Below, one piece after another: positions 12,294 through 25,396 of a DNA stretch of 64,000 bases. The position numbers and the translations under genes are program-made. Numbering within the stretch: the first letter of the stretch is position 1; each line of letters begins with the position of its first letter. Source of the stretch: Pseudoscleropodium purum. Its lineage: Eukaryota > Streptophyta > Bryopsida > Hypnales > Brachytheciaceae. Under the pieces are notes generated by a model. It saw only the letters and a program-made list of their open reading frames with translations, searched no databases and had not been told where the DNA came from. The DNA lies in contig OZ017795.1 of the NCBI GenBank assembly GCA_963969395.1, positions 39,351,063 through 39,415,062 on the forward strand, given 5' to 3'.

Positions 12294-13246
12294 TTAACCC
12301 CTAAATGTCCAAATTTCATTTTTTGGCAACATAGAAAATTTGGGCAGCTCACTACCAATGGAGTTTTTATTTTTCTTAAATAAAATTTTAACACAGCATA
12401 AATCCAAGGAGTAGTTTTAAGACCCAACAATTTTTATAACTTTTGACTTCATGGTTAAAAAGTTATTGTATGATATGTACTTTTCATTGCTTGATGGGCA
12501 ATTTGGGCAACAAAAAAAACTTCTTTAAATTTTTTTTTTTTTTAAGAAATTAAAATTTAAAATTGGTTCTTTAGATTTTTATATACTTGGACAGCTTTAA
12601 ATCATTCCATTTTGATCAATGAGTCAAAAGTTATGAGGAAATTTAGTTTGTAGGAGTTTGTAGGTTGTTGAATCTGTACTCTAAAACAAACTTTGAAGTC
12701 TTTTATTTAAGTCAATTTTCAATATTTTTGGAAAAAAAATAAAAACATTGGGTGTAGATTGTTTATTACAACATTACAACTATTGGGATTGGCATTTTTC
12801 AATTCCATAAATAAATTGTTAACAATTTAGTATTTTGAATCATTCTCTACTCCTTTCTACTTACTATTTTTTTCCTACATGTTGTATGATTCTAAATGAT
12901 CTGAAATTTTTTAAGCATGTATCCAACTTGATTTGAAGAGTGAATTCAAAGAGTAACCACCATTTTGAGCATTTTTTCATACAAATGTGACCTTTTCAAG
13001 TGCAGCTGCCCGGATTTTCGCAGGGCCAAAAAAAGGAAATTCATCACTTCACATGCTAATATCTTGCAATCTACACGGTGAAAATTTCTGAAATTTTTTC
13101 CACATTTTCTCAAACAAGATTACTACAAGATCCTATGGTTACATGTGTCCAAAAATGTTTTTCATTTAAAACTTGGTGCTTGTATTAGAAATGGTAGTTT
13201 TGGAGTGTTATAGGGGAAAATATAGTCTCCGACCTTTCGGGGTTAA
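12294..13246. mobile_element. TTAA-flanked element, copy 1 (953 bp)
   Basis: The left border is TTAA-CCCCTAAATGTCC and the right border GACCTTTCGGGG-TTAA. The interior shares ordered blocks with the copies at 25397 and 42041: GGCAACATAG...TTTGGGCAG near the left end, CATTTTGATCAATGAGTCAA, TACTTACTATTTTTTTCC, GTGCAGCTGCCCGGATTTTC, ATCTTGCAATCTACA, and ATCCTATGGTTACATGTGTC. No ORF of note is present, so it is non-autonomous. Confidence 0.75.
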
Positions 13247-13819
13247 CTATGTGACTTCAATATATTAATCACAAGTGCGCCAAAGACACAAATCATGCAC
13301 AAAAATCTATTATCTTTATTGTGTATTTCATGTGTATTGAAGTACATGAAAAATCTATGACAATAATGTCACTACTACTTGTACTACAATAACACTTATT
13401 AAATGATATCGATAATCCAAAAAGTATTGTCAATGTTCAATTGTTTATCACCATTCTAATTAACAATAACTTTAATTTTTCTACACTAAATTTCTTACAT
13501 TTTGTTTTTCAAAATCCAATTAGTATATATTTTAATAAATTTTAGTTCACATCTTAATAATTATACCAAATGCTTGAACTGAACCCATCATCACTATATA
13601 TTAGCCATCGCATTTTAACTTGAATCCATCAACAAGCCATCCAAAAACTTCATAGCCTAATGAAGGTATCCTTTCATTGATACACGGTGAAGTAGGTGGG
13701 TAGAGAGGTCGTTTTTATACTAAAATTCATTCAAGGAACATTTAAAGATATGGGATAACTTGAACATGAGAGCTTGACTACTCATTGTCAAAACATAAGA
13801 ATTGTGTTTAAAGTAGAAA

Positions 13820-14153
13820 TTTAGACTTTAATTTGGCATAGTATAATAGGTTTGTTTTTTATAACTTTGAACTAAATTTTTTTGGTAAATCAAGCCAGCT
13901 TTCATCTCCAAAAACTTGTTTGAAATTTTGAGACTCCAATTAAAAGTTGTGGACAAAATTCAATAAAAATGCTTGAAAATGTCCCAAAAAATGTCCCTTC
14001 CAACCTGTCTCTAAACTTTGTCCATAACTTTTGATTGAAGGCTTTAAATCTCAAACAAAGTTTTGGAGATGAAATCTAGTTTGATTTACTAACTTTTTTG
14101 AGTTCAAAATTTTTTGAAAAAAATTACTCAACTATGCCTAAATGAGGTCTGAA
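13820..14153. repeat. Long inverted repeat (hairpin), copy 3 of 3
   Basis: The arms TTAGACTTTAATTTGGCATAG and CTATGCCTAAATGAGGTCTGAA close a hairpin of about 330 nt. Its interior matches the hairpins at about 10-260 and 7221-7571 (AACTTTGAACTAA, CAATTAAAAGTTGTGGACAA, TTTGTCCATAACTTTTGATTG). The flanking CACTA-like ends seen in the other copies are not evident here, so this copy may be a solo foldback. Confidence 0.75.
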
Positions 14154-14791
14154 TTTTTACTTTCAACACAATTCTTGCTTTTCAATTGACTTAGTATTGA
14201 AATTGTAAAAGATAAAAAAATGCAATATTAGTGCAATAACTATGCATGGACATGATGTTGTGTGATTATTGCACTAACTTTATATGTCTTAAATAAGCAT
14301 TAATGTTGTACAAAGTTAGTCCCCATCACTAAACCACTAAAGTCATACATATTTTGTCATGCATAGTTATTGTGCAATTTTAGCACTTCAAACTCAAATA
14401 TCAATAACATGCCTAAATTGCATCATATTAATGAATGTCAATATCATATTGCAATAATATTTTCAAATGAATGAAGCATGAAAACCATGCCCAACACTGT
14501 AATTATACGATTAGTATTCACAATTTGTAATAAAGGAACTTTGAGATGTATTGTTGTATCAAAAAATCATGTTCTTTTGCAATTCTCTATGACTCAAGGA
14601 ATTAGGACATGTATCTCACAACATTTATCTCAATTCTACCAATCTAACTCGAAAAAGGGGACAATATTGAGCTCTTCAAACTATCACTCTGATACCATGT
14701 TGAAAATGCAAAGCCAATGTTGAACTGCAAATGCTCATCAAATCATACAATACAAAAGCACAAGCAACAAATCAATTGTAACGTAGACATA

Positions 14792-14987
14792 TCCAATACC
14801 AATTGCTAACCCAATACCACCCAAACGTACAATTGTCATAGATTCTAGAGTGAGATATGACAGTACTACATGCCTTAAATTCATTTTATTGTGAAGTTAA
14901 GGCATGTAGTATTGTCATAGATTCTCACTCTAAAATCAACAAGTGTCCTACATTTGGGTGGTACTAGGTTAATGGTTGGTATTGGGT
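14792..14987. repeat. Foldback element with about 90-nt arms
   Basis: CCAATACC...ACCCAATACCACCCAAA on the left pairs with TTTGGGTGGTACTAGGTTAA...GGTATTGG on the right. The inner arms pair as GACAGTACTACATGCCTTAA against TTAAGGCATGTAGTATTGTC around a short loop near 14880-14895. It could be a MITE or a small-RNA precursor. No flanking target duplication is evident. Confidence 0.7.
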
Positions 14988-14989
14988 AC

Positions 14990-16560
14990 GTGTACCTTAT
15001 TAACAAAAGATAATTGTACAACACCCCGAGAAAAAAAAATAGTGGTACACCGAGGATGAAAGTACTAAACTAAAAGGAGACGGATGAATGAAACGGAAAC
15101 AAGGCGGGGTGAGCGAAATAACTGAACAAGTCTGTTTGTGGATGTGTTTTGCTTGTGTTTTCTTAAAGAAAGGCGTGTCCACCTTGTCAGCAGGTCTGAA
15201 GGTTCAGGAATGGTGATCGGGATCGTGTTTCAATCGGTGGCGCTGTACGTGGGAGGAGCCATCCGAATGAAAGAGGAGAGAGTTCGGTGCGTCATCATGG
15301 TATGTTTCCAAAATCGTGTTTGCACATTCATGTCGAACCCTAAATTCCAGATTCTGAAGGTAGTAGCAGCTGATTGTTTTTCTGAGAATCGTCTCGGCGC
15401 ACACTGAGCAATGCAAATCTGTCGGGCTTTCTGTACATTGAATTCTGTTCGGAGATTTGGGTTCTGAAGTTTCGTTCGTAAGGGGATTGGAAACACCACA
15501 TGTCAGGAGTAGGCATTTGCTGTTATAGCCAATTCCTTCCTCGTCACTACTCTGTAGCACTTCGTAATGCTGGATGTTGTCCACCTTGCATCTGGACTGC
15601 TCTGAAAGCGCTGTAGTCCTTTACCACAGTTCTCACTCCAGTCGTGTCTGTTGGAAGGTGCGAGGGGAGAGTTTGGCATGTCGGCTGAAATCCGTTTGCA
15701 AAGCCGTTTCTGGTCGTTGACAGCCTCAATGTCCATCTGGGCAAAATTCATTGTAAGAATGTCTCCTCCTCACCTTCCATCTAGCTTCTATGTCTTGCAA
15801 TGATTGTGCTTTCTTACTCAAAGTCAGAATAGAGTCTTGTTACACCACGTCTCCAAGTCTTGTTACAACCGCTTGGTTGGTATGATGCTTCTTTGTCACC
15901 ATGGTTGAGGATACTATTTGAGGCACTTTAAACATTTGGGGAGATCAGTATAGAGCCGTAGAGAGATCCTTGGGTACAAGTGCCAAATCCGTTGAGATGT
16001 ATGAATTTCTTACGCAATCCCGAAGTGGGAGGTTGTAGACCAGTATGAGTGACACCAAACAAACTCATTTCCATTCAAGATCAGTGGCTATAGCAAGTCA
16101 TGCTTTTCCTCTGCTTGCTAATGACTTCAATCAAGTGTTTGAACAGATGAGCTGCTGTTGGTTACCTGGGTCAGTATGAAGATGGGATCAGGTCCGTGAG
16201 ATTTTAGCATCATCTACCTCATTGCTTATCTCAACTGAGAATGGTACGTGGTATATGCCTTATTTGTTAGTTTTCAATGTCTTGTTAAATTCTGCAAAAG
16301 AATTGCTGCAGTCGTTGGCTGATTTCTGAGTTATAATTCTCATGCACAGAATGTATTACGAAATTTGCGAGTGACCTCAATTTAAGGAAGATGCATCGAA
16401 TGTGAAAAATGTCAGAAATTCCCCAAGTGACTTCAGAACTGTATCCAACCCCTGATACGGTCGGGCGAAGCAACCTCAGGTATGCTTCGGATATTGCTCC
16501 TTGTTTGGCGTCGTCGGTTTGAATTACAAATGTAGCATGTTAGAGCATTTTCTTATGTGG
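14990..16560. other. GC-balanced low-copy block, no gene defined
   Basis: Base composition is less AT-biased than the flanks, and several frames of 80-126 codons overlap on both strands. A stretch starting at the ATG near 15209 ends in a plausible donor (ATCATG-GTATGT, near 15300), but I cannot find a matching continuation or a known domain. It may be an old gene relic or a promoter region. Confidence 0.3.
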
Positions 16561-17351
16561 AAAACTTAATACAGAATTGAACTGAATGATGAATTAACTA
16601 ATTTCTCCAGTATCTCACACAGAACCTCTCTTTAGGCTCTTGGGCATTTGTAATATTTGTTTCACTCTGGAGCATGAAGAATGTTGTAACCTAAACGACA
16701 TCAATTCTGTACACCCATAATCAACAGTACCGAAAATGCCACACTTACATTTGGACCAAAAAGCTTCACAAAAATCTAAATACTGATTACACAACATGTG
16801 CACAATGAAAACATGAAAGTCTATGATAGTTTGGTGTTGGTTTTTGGTAAACCTAGAGGCAATACGTTGAACTTTCACTATTTTTTTTTTTTTTTTAAAC
16901 AAATGGACAATTTCCATCGATAAGAGAAAGTACATTGAACCAGGGGACAGTCTGGCGAAAGTCATTTTTTTAAACCATTTACACGCATATACCCTCTTGT
17001 ACTACTTAATCATTTAGTGACTAAATAGTGCATGCTATAAGTGCGTTGGAATCCTCTTTCAGTTTCCAACAAAATCCAACCAAAATAATTTATTTTTAAT
17101 AGTACTAATTGTGCTCAGTTGTAATTAGCAACAATTGATTATAGGTGCGCATACCTTAGCAAGTGTGGTTTCCTCCAGAATCTAAATTTGAATAAAATTG
17201 CTCAAAAATCAACCCTGAAATATCACTTAACATTAATGCAATATATCCCAACCTCAAGAGACTGGTTGCAGAGCAATGACTTAGGGCTTACCTAGTGTGT
17301 TTTTTTCATGAGGTTTTACGTTGGAATTTTGGTCTTGATCATGTGAATCTA

Positions 17352-17423
17352 GAACCTTATTATGAGAAATAATTTGTTAAACCATGAGAACCTTATTATA
17401 AGAAATAATTTGTTAAACCATGA
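17352..17423. repeat. 36-bp tandem duplication
   Basis: GAACCTTATTATGAGAAATA and the following 16 bases are repeated immediately with one difference (TATGA against TATAA). It looks like a recent local duplication. Confidence 0.9.
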
Positions 17424-20400
17424 GAGTAGTGAGGGATGCTGATTTCCATATCAACATTTCATTTTCACATTGTTAGACATAACTTCAAATTTTAATGATT
17501 GGATCATGTCAAAGCATTCTTCATGTGTGACGCATGGTTATCAAAAGGACACCATAAGCTGAAGGACAAGATTGAAATATAATCATGCTTTTTATATGCA
17601 ATGCAATTGTTTCTATAGGAATGGGTCCATTGAAATTATGCATTTTATTTTATTAATTGATCTTATGAACCAATATTAAACAAGATTTCAATATTTAGGA
17701 TCCTTATATTCCTACAATTACACGTAAGTTACACAATCACCTTGATATATGCTTTATAAATTCTCACTAAATGTTGTCAATATATTAGAATTGCAAATTT
17801 CTCCATGGTTTAAATTTTCCTACTTCCCATATTATCATTACTCTTGTTGCTCATGTTCTTGCCTAGTAGCTTGAAACTATTAATTGGAAAAAATTTGGTA
17901 TCTTTTGGTGTCCATGTGGTGATCAAATAATGTAAAATAGATCAACCATCTTCAATTTTCCATTTTTTGTGTTTTCTATTGTTGTTTGAAAAAGTGAACT
18001 TTACATTGATTCACAAAGGAAACTCATCTTTGGTTGGCAAAAAGAGTGTTACAGCTTACAATCCTTCTACTCATACATCATTTATCCTTTGATCGATTAA
18101 GCATTCAGATTTAAATGTTTCAAATTGTTTCAAATAGGACAACTTGACATTATGACCATAACCATTTTCAAACTCCCCACTCTTGAGGACAATTAGACCA
18201 CCTTCACATTGCCTTTAGAACAAAGAAGAAGAACTCCATTTACAATTCAATGTGATAGAAGAGTTTGTTAGAGGGAGTTTTCATTAACATCTATGCAACA
18301 TGATCATAGAGAGCATGTGCAAACACCCTTGATGCTTCCTTTCAAAGGTAACCTTTGTGACATGAATATGTATCCAATGCACTCAAACCTCTTATGATCT
18401 CCTCCATGAGTATGAAGTCTTTACATACCTTTAACATTTGTCACATAGTGGAAACATCACATTAGAAAACTTCACTTGTGAACATGTATGAGAGTGCTAA
18501 TCGAAGCTCATTTGTCCCCTGCGAGGGAGTGATGCCAGGGAAGGTTCCATTCCGAGTGTACTTGGATTCTTGTGATGGACGAAAGATGGGATGGAATGTT
18601 ATTCAACATTCTACTTGTAATTGGTTTATAAACTATTTCACACACATTTGGCGTGGGTAAGTGGAGAAGGTAAAGCTGAAGCGCTCATCAAGGGTGGGCA
18701 TGCTCGCAGCACAGACTTCACATCAGCCAAATAGCAGAAACATGAAGAATGAGTGTGTTCACGGCCCCAAAATGTGTGCTCATGTTGGTCTCCCATCCAA
18801 ACGGTGAACGAAATAGTGCGGCCAAAGCGTGATATGCGTTCAATTTGAGAGCGAAAAGCCCAAAATGTTTCCTCATCATTTGTGTCTAGCTACGATTTGA
18901 GCAATAAGTGAGAAATTCGTCTTGAATGCGTGAAATCCCAGCTATGGGCGTCGTCCATGAGGACAGTTGAGCCATTCCCAACAGACGCTTCATTCACGCC
19001 GACCAATCTTTCAGAACGGCTGGAGTTGAGACTTCTTCTGACATGGGTGTGCAAATGTGCTCAAATGCCATAACACTCTGAGTGTCCCGAAACTCAATTT
19101 AGAGCAAATGAACAGCAGTTTCCGTGTTCACCAAATGGCAGTACGAGTGACCAGAGCCTCAGAATTCAAGTTTCGACGCACTACAGTATAGTACCCAACA
19201 TGGTGCTCATTCATGCGACATTTCCAGATGCGGATTAAACTCAAAAATAGAAAATTTTCATCAATTGAAAGAACAGAACAGGCTTCGATTGTACACTCAC
19301 ATCGCACTGGTCGGCGGCAGCTTTGCTAAATGAGCATATTTGATAGATCCATCCCACTCAGATGAACGTGAGAGGCACATTGCACATGCAAACGCCAAAT
19401 TGCCACTGTGTGCAAGTACTCACTCAAAATGGTAAACTAGAGCCTGAAACTAAAAATATTGGTTGATTGCTATCGATCACAAGTACAAGATGCCCCTTTG
19501 TAACTGAAATTGTGTTTCCCGCGGTGCGGTATCGTAGCACCTCACCAAAACCCGTGAGAATTTCTTAAATAAGCATGGTCACCAGTTGAAATTTACGTTC
19601 AATAATTAATGTATTGAACGTATTTTTGCCCCAATTTGAGCATATTCGCAGGTAAGGTTCTAAGCTTCTTCTGGAGCCTCGGGTTCACAACGAGAGTGCA
19701 TGCCATCCATGACATTATTATTGCTGGGGCCTTTTAATGCTTTATATTTCTGTTCACGTAAAAAGAAAGATCTTTCCTGAGGGATTCTGGAGCCTGTAAT
19801 GAAAGGATCCCTTTATAATATGCCCGGCTTGATGTTATTTTGAATGCATTCCGACAGTAAAGGAACTCGGTTAAAAACACGAGTTGTATGCTCCATAGCA
19901 AGGCAAGCCTAATAACAACATTGTTCTACTGTTGAACGTTTTCACAAAGAGGCTGGTGCGAGGTATCCTATGAGCTCCACATCATTTTCAAGAGTCCAAA
20001 TTCAAACTGGTTCCTAGTGCAAAATCAATTCTCTGGGAAAAAAAATAATATGGGTGAATCACTTGGGAATTCAACTCTGTTTCGTTTTTTTAAAACGTGG
20101 TTGCTATCTTTATTTGATGGTGCATGCCGTAATTCCATGACCTCCAGATTCTTGGGTTCAGTTCCCTTGAAGAATTCCACTCTCATTGTCAACCTCTGAT
20201 TCAAAAAAACAAGGCTCCTTGAAATAGATGTATCCCAGTGCTCCTCAAATTATGTGCATCTCTGGAGGCGGGAGTTGCATTGCAGGACTCTCTTTCGGAA
20301 TGAACGTATATCCCATGGGCAGATTTAGCAAGTTGTGGAGTGAAAAGCCATTACAGGATGCTTGAAACTCCGAAATAGAGAGTTGTTCCAACCATTCTGC

Positions 20401-21823
20401 TTGGCCTTTGCTCACTGATGCTTTGGTTCAACAATAAGGTATCACATAACAGATTCTAGACTTCAGTTGGCTGAGCTTGAAGAATAAAAACTGTGGAACG
20501 CTGACCATCTTCAGGAACAATCCAATCCAAATGTCCATTCACGACCAAAAAAAAGGTATTATTCTTGACACAGTTTTCACCATCGTTTTTGGTAATGATA
20601 TGTGGTTATGAGGACTATCACTACCCAAGATTCGTTGATCATATTCTGATAAATCAGCAAATGTCCACAGAAGTCAATTCTACAAACGTTTTCGTTCATG
20701 TTTTTCATCAGATCTTGCAGATATAGTACATAATGTGGTATACTTGTAGACGACGATCGTAGGTCATTAGAGTTTTCGACTTTTTTTCAATTCACGAGAA
20801 ATTTTTTACTTCATTGACTTTGGATTCAATCATGAATCTTTCATGAAGAACCCTGATGGTTGTGTGCTTCTGACTTCTCTCCATGTGAAAGAATGGGATT
20901 GAATAGCAATCTCCAGCGAATCCTCCAATCACCACTTTCATCAAATTGCGTTAAACCTGAATCATCAAGCATTAGACAACAACAATCAATGACAGGAGTG
21001 TGAAAAGAAAATGCACTAGAGCAAGCATCTATTTTTTGTGCCCAAGTCGATAACGAAAGGATGAAGTGCAACAAAATAAGGATAAAGTTCAGGATACAAT
21101 GGAATTATGCTATGACTACCCTAATTCAAGTTTTTTCTTTTTCCTCCTCTTTTCTAAATTTGAAGGTGGGTTTCAATTGCCCTATATTATGTTTTTCTTT
21201 TTGAAACACAAGGGCCGACACTCCATTCCTACAAGCGAAACCTCTACTGTATGTGAGAAGCTCGGCGAAGTCCTCAGGACCATGGCACCGACCGTCTGAT
21301 TGGAGTTTCCATAAATTGTCAGGCGCCCAAAGGATGAACGACGAGGATGGAAGTTTGGTGCTGTGGTCACCCGCAAATCCCACAACACTTTTCCCGATTT
21401 AGTCCCTTTGGAGCCATAGCCTTAATGAAATTGAATTGCATTCACTGGGCACATTCGAATTATTGCCCGACGTAGTAATGCAAGACTCAATCAGCTTCGA
21501 TCATGCGCTGCATGCACGTTGAATTGCTGCAACAAGTAGCGTATCAAGCTCACGAATCGAGGTGAGGGATTTCAAATTCAACTGTTCACAGAAACAAACG
21601 CAGATCCATAGCCCTTGATGGCGCTAGCTACCTCAAGGTCAACTGCAATTAATGCTAGAAAGTTCACATTATTGCTCCAATTCAAACTTTGAGATCGACG
21701 GAAGTTTCTTCACACAACCACAACTGACAGTGCTTCTTGTTCTTTTCTAGCTTTTCGAAATCCACGAATTAAACCAGACCTCATGCGAAGCCATGCCACT
21801 ACTGTATACAATTCCCGCCAGGT
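17424..21823. other. Mixed-composition intergenic DNA, no gene defined
   Basis: From about 18480 the DNA becomes GC-balanced, but reading both strands gives only short frames without domains. A short run at 20155-20172 (GGGTTCAGTTCCC) resembles a tRNA T-arm, but no box A precedes it. I see no promoter-ORF pair I would defend. Confidence 0.35.
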
Positions 21824-22528
21824 ATGGCGGTGAGTCCAATGCCGATAATTATATCTCGGGAAGCAGCATGCGTTCAAATTTCGGATGGGCACACATGCAC
21901 TGTGATTTTTCCCGCATTTATTAATGGAAATTCCGTTCAAATGTTCAAATGGTGGAGGTGCATGTTGTGGGAATTTTCAAGTGAAGCTCTGCCAGACGAT
22001 AGCGTCAATTGCGTTGAAAGATTCCACAGTCACTCAATCGTACTCCCTGAATTAAATACGAAATCAAGATGGACGGAGGCGGGAATCGTAACTCGAGGGG
22101 ATTGCGTGCTCACTATATTGTGTCGCCTACCTCTCGGTATTACCAAGATTCCGGGCTTATATTCCACCGCTGGATGGTCATATGTGGCAACTTGCAGGAG
22201 GGAAAGCCCCAAACTCCACAGATATTTTGAGTTTCGGTGAGTAATCCAAAAACAATCGTCCGTATTTTATTGAATTTCCAAGTCGGGTTTTGAACTTTCC
22301 ATTTCCAGACCCGTTCCCACGGACCACAGAGTCCCGAAAAACGTGCTCACGTCGGTCGAAGAAATCGTCATGTGGCAGTTGGCTCTGGTGGGGACACCCC
22401 AGTCAGAAGAAGAAAGACCTCCGGAAAGGCAGGTGAAGCAACTGCTGGCGTTATTATTAGAGGCAGACGAGGAGATTCGTGAGCTTGCAATTGGCGGCAT
22501 CCTGGGAACTTCGCAAGAGGGGCATCAG
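21824..22528 (+). CDS. Candidate two-exon gene fragment of unknown function
   Basis: An ATG frame from 21824 stays open to a strong donor (TTTCG-GTGAGTAA, exon end 22236). A 72-bp T-rich intron (22237-22308) ends in TTTCCAG. The frame continues in phase through 22309-22528, where CAG-GTATCT is a further phase-0 donor, so the 3' exon(s) are unassigned. The second exon is the more protein-like: acidic and Leu/Glu-rich, with SVEEIVMWQLALVG and then ERQVKQLLALLLEADEEI, which would form an amphipathic helix. The first exon is Cys/Trp-rich and looks less natural, so the true 5' end may differ. I recognise no domain. It could be a relic; what favours it is the phase agreement at the splice and the long open frame. 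Confidence 0.3.
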
Positions 22529-25396
22529 GTATCTGTTGACGCTGCCGTGGCGGCTGCAGTTTCACCCCCAATCTTGATAAGAAGGGAAAATTCTTTTTTC
22601 AAATGGAAAACAGGATTCCGCCGCAACTGACCGAGAGCAACCGCAAGCGGATCCCAACCCAATTGGCGGAATACCATAGTCGAATCTGCCGGCTCTGGCC
22701 ATTGGAACCGCGCGCTTTTTCTTGGTACGTGTCGGCAATTCAGAAGCCCACGCCGCTCTGCCCTAAATCCATGGCCGTCGGTGGTCCCCAAACCGAACCC
22801 CCAAAGACGAACGAATTGCTTGCTGTTTGAATTATTTAAATCGGTCCCACTGCCGACGAAGCAGATTGCGTAAGAAAAGTGCATCAGTGACCTCCTCCAT
22901 GGCATCCAAGCAAGCAGGGTTCAGGACCTTATTACCTTATTACCTTATTACCTTCCACTCCAGCTTCCACCTCCACCCCCACCCCCACCCCCACCTACGG
23001 AATTTTCTATTCCGTAGCTAGGGCTTGACCAATATCTGCCGATCCCTACTTCAGCAACTTCCCACCTTACCTCCATCGACTGTTGCCCAGACATGTGATG
23101 TAAGTTTTCGAATCCTCGAATCAGGATCCTTCACTGTAACAATTATCTGCCCAGCTGCCAGGCCACCTCACCATCGCAAGTCAAACGTTTGTCTAAACAG
23201 CGGTATAGTATAGTGTACCCCCATTTCAAATGTCCGACACCGAATAGGAACATGTTCTACTCCATTTCCCTCTCCGCCAGACTGCAGCTTCGTGACAAGG
23301 ATCCATGATCCTCCAAATTCACTCATTCCGTGCAAGAATCGAATTGGCTGGGAAGAACTGTACTTGCATCAGCAGGAGAAATTTAGTGTCTGCAAATTCG
23401 TGAGCACCATGTGAAAGAACTGAATCACATGTCAACGTACGTTCGTCCAGCTCAACAAATGTTAAAAAAAATTCGAGGGCTCCAAAACGTGCCTCGAAAA
23501 CTGTGTTGTTCAGTTTTTTACATGACGAAGCGATCAGATTGGCTCGCGGAAGGGGCTACCCATTTCGTCTTGCGATACGTTACGCTCGTGGAAAATTTTC
23601 AAATTACCAATATCATCTCACAATCAATAAATTTGTTCCTCGTTTTCTCCGAGGTAAACATTTTGAGCTTCCCTCCAACTTTTGTTGCCCTCATAAAAAA
23701 CGAAGGCTGGTACTAGGAGCTAGCACTACAGTTGTATAGTAGAGTCCCTTTTGGAGACTCTCCAGCGGCCTTAAGACTGGCTCCAACTGTGTGGCCCACG
23801 GCGGACCTTTCGGGATCACTGCACCCAACCCAACTCGCCCAATTGGGCCAACTGAACAATGCTCATTGTTTAAAAAAACAATGAGCCCCCCCTCGTCACT
23901 TTTGCAGGTAAGTACTTTCACTTTTCCAAACTTCCAAATGTTTGCGGCACTTGCAAATCTAATCGAACCAATTGATAATAATAATTGAGCCAAACCGAAC
24001 GCGACGGATAGACCTGCCCGACCAACCCAACCCAACTGAACCAAGCTGTTGTTGAAATATTTAATTTCAACAAGAGCAGCTGTGTGAAAATCGTTTGTAC
24101 TTGCACGCTGATATTTTTGTAAACAATAAAAAATAATAATGTGCGATCTGGACGAAGGTATCGGCGGAGTCTCCAAGAAAGTAAGCTTAACTTAACTCAT
24201 AAGCATGACAAATCATTTAAGTGTACATCCGTAATTGCATGTTTACGATATGATTCCTGACTTGAGATAGGATTTTTGCTCTGGAGAGCGCTTGATTAGT
24301 GTGATGAGAAAAATAAAATTTGAAATTTTGTTTTGTTCTATTTTGACACGAATCAAATCACACCTTCATTTCAAGAATAAAATACAGCAACCCCCGCCGC
24401 AATACGTCCTGGCGCGGGGGAGCTATCCTGGAGTGATAAGGTAACACAGTGGAAAGATAAGAATTTCTTTTGAAATTCTTGGGAGTAACTATGATAATCG
24501 CTGATGAATTCTTGGCAAAATTCTATCTTATCTTATCTTAGTACAAGATTTTCTGTGAATGATGCTTTGCGGCTACAAACTCATTTGCAGGTGGGTGGTG
24601 TTATAAATGCTTCAGTCAAATTTTACAGTTAATCAGGAAGATCCAATCTTTCAGTTCTCAAGTGAGTGTGTACACGTAGCACCTGCAGTGCAAGTAGGAC
24701 ATCAAGTAGACTGCTACTAAACTTTACCTAGAGACTTTTTCCAAGTGTGTGTGTGTGTGTGTTGTGTCAGCAAATATATAGCGCAGAAACTCAGTTTAAT
24801 ATATAAGCGTGGATATTATGTGATTTACCAACGTGGCACTTCAATGCAGTGACCTCGAACTTTTAGAACAATCAAAGATTCCTTATCCAGTACTAACGTA
24901 TAGTTGATGAGCTCCATGTTCTCAAGCGAAAAGTACCTTAAGTTAGGTTTGCGGTTCAGTGTTCTCCACAAATCCCACAGTTTACTATTTCAAGGCTTTA
25001 ACTTATTATGACGAATTTGAACTCAGTCAAGACGGAGGTCTGAAGTTGTCAGTGTTCAGAAGTTTGGTGTAGGACCAGGCAATTACAAAATTATTTTGAA
25101 CATTTATTTCCAAGTAGATACAGAGAGATGTCGTTGTAATTGGCCGGAGTTTAGATCAGATCGATCCTCGGTGGAACTTGTGGACAAGATGCAGTGCTAC
25201 AAACGACCAAGCAAACTTCCTTGGCTCACAACTTCACAATGAACGCAACAACAATCATGCAGCAATTCCGATCCTAATTGCAATTGCACTGGCTCACTTT
25301 AGTTTTAGAGTTTGGGAGGAAGTCCATGAAGTGACATGGTTCTAAAAGCATTCTTTAACACATAAGGTAGGAGCACTCATAACCCTGAGTATACCC
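22529..25396. other. Downstream of the candidate gene; simple repeats, no gene defined
   Basis: There is a TTACC pentamer run at 22931-22953, CCCCCA hexamers at 22974-22995, TTATC repeats at 24523-24540 and a GT run at 24746-24762. Overlapping frames at 22827-24176 lack domains. Later exons of the candidate gene could lie here, but I could not place them. Confidence 0.35.

Noticed and set aside
20155..20172. T-arm-like GGGTTCAGTTCCC
   Set aside because: No box A or acceptor stem can be paired with it.
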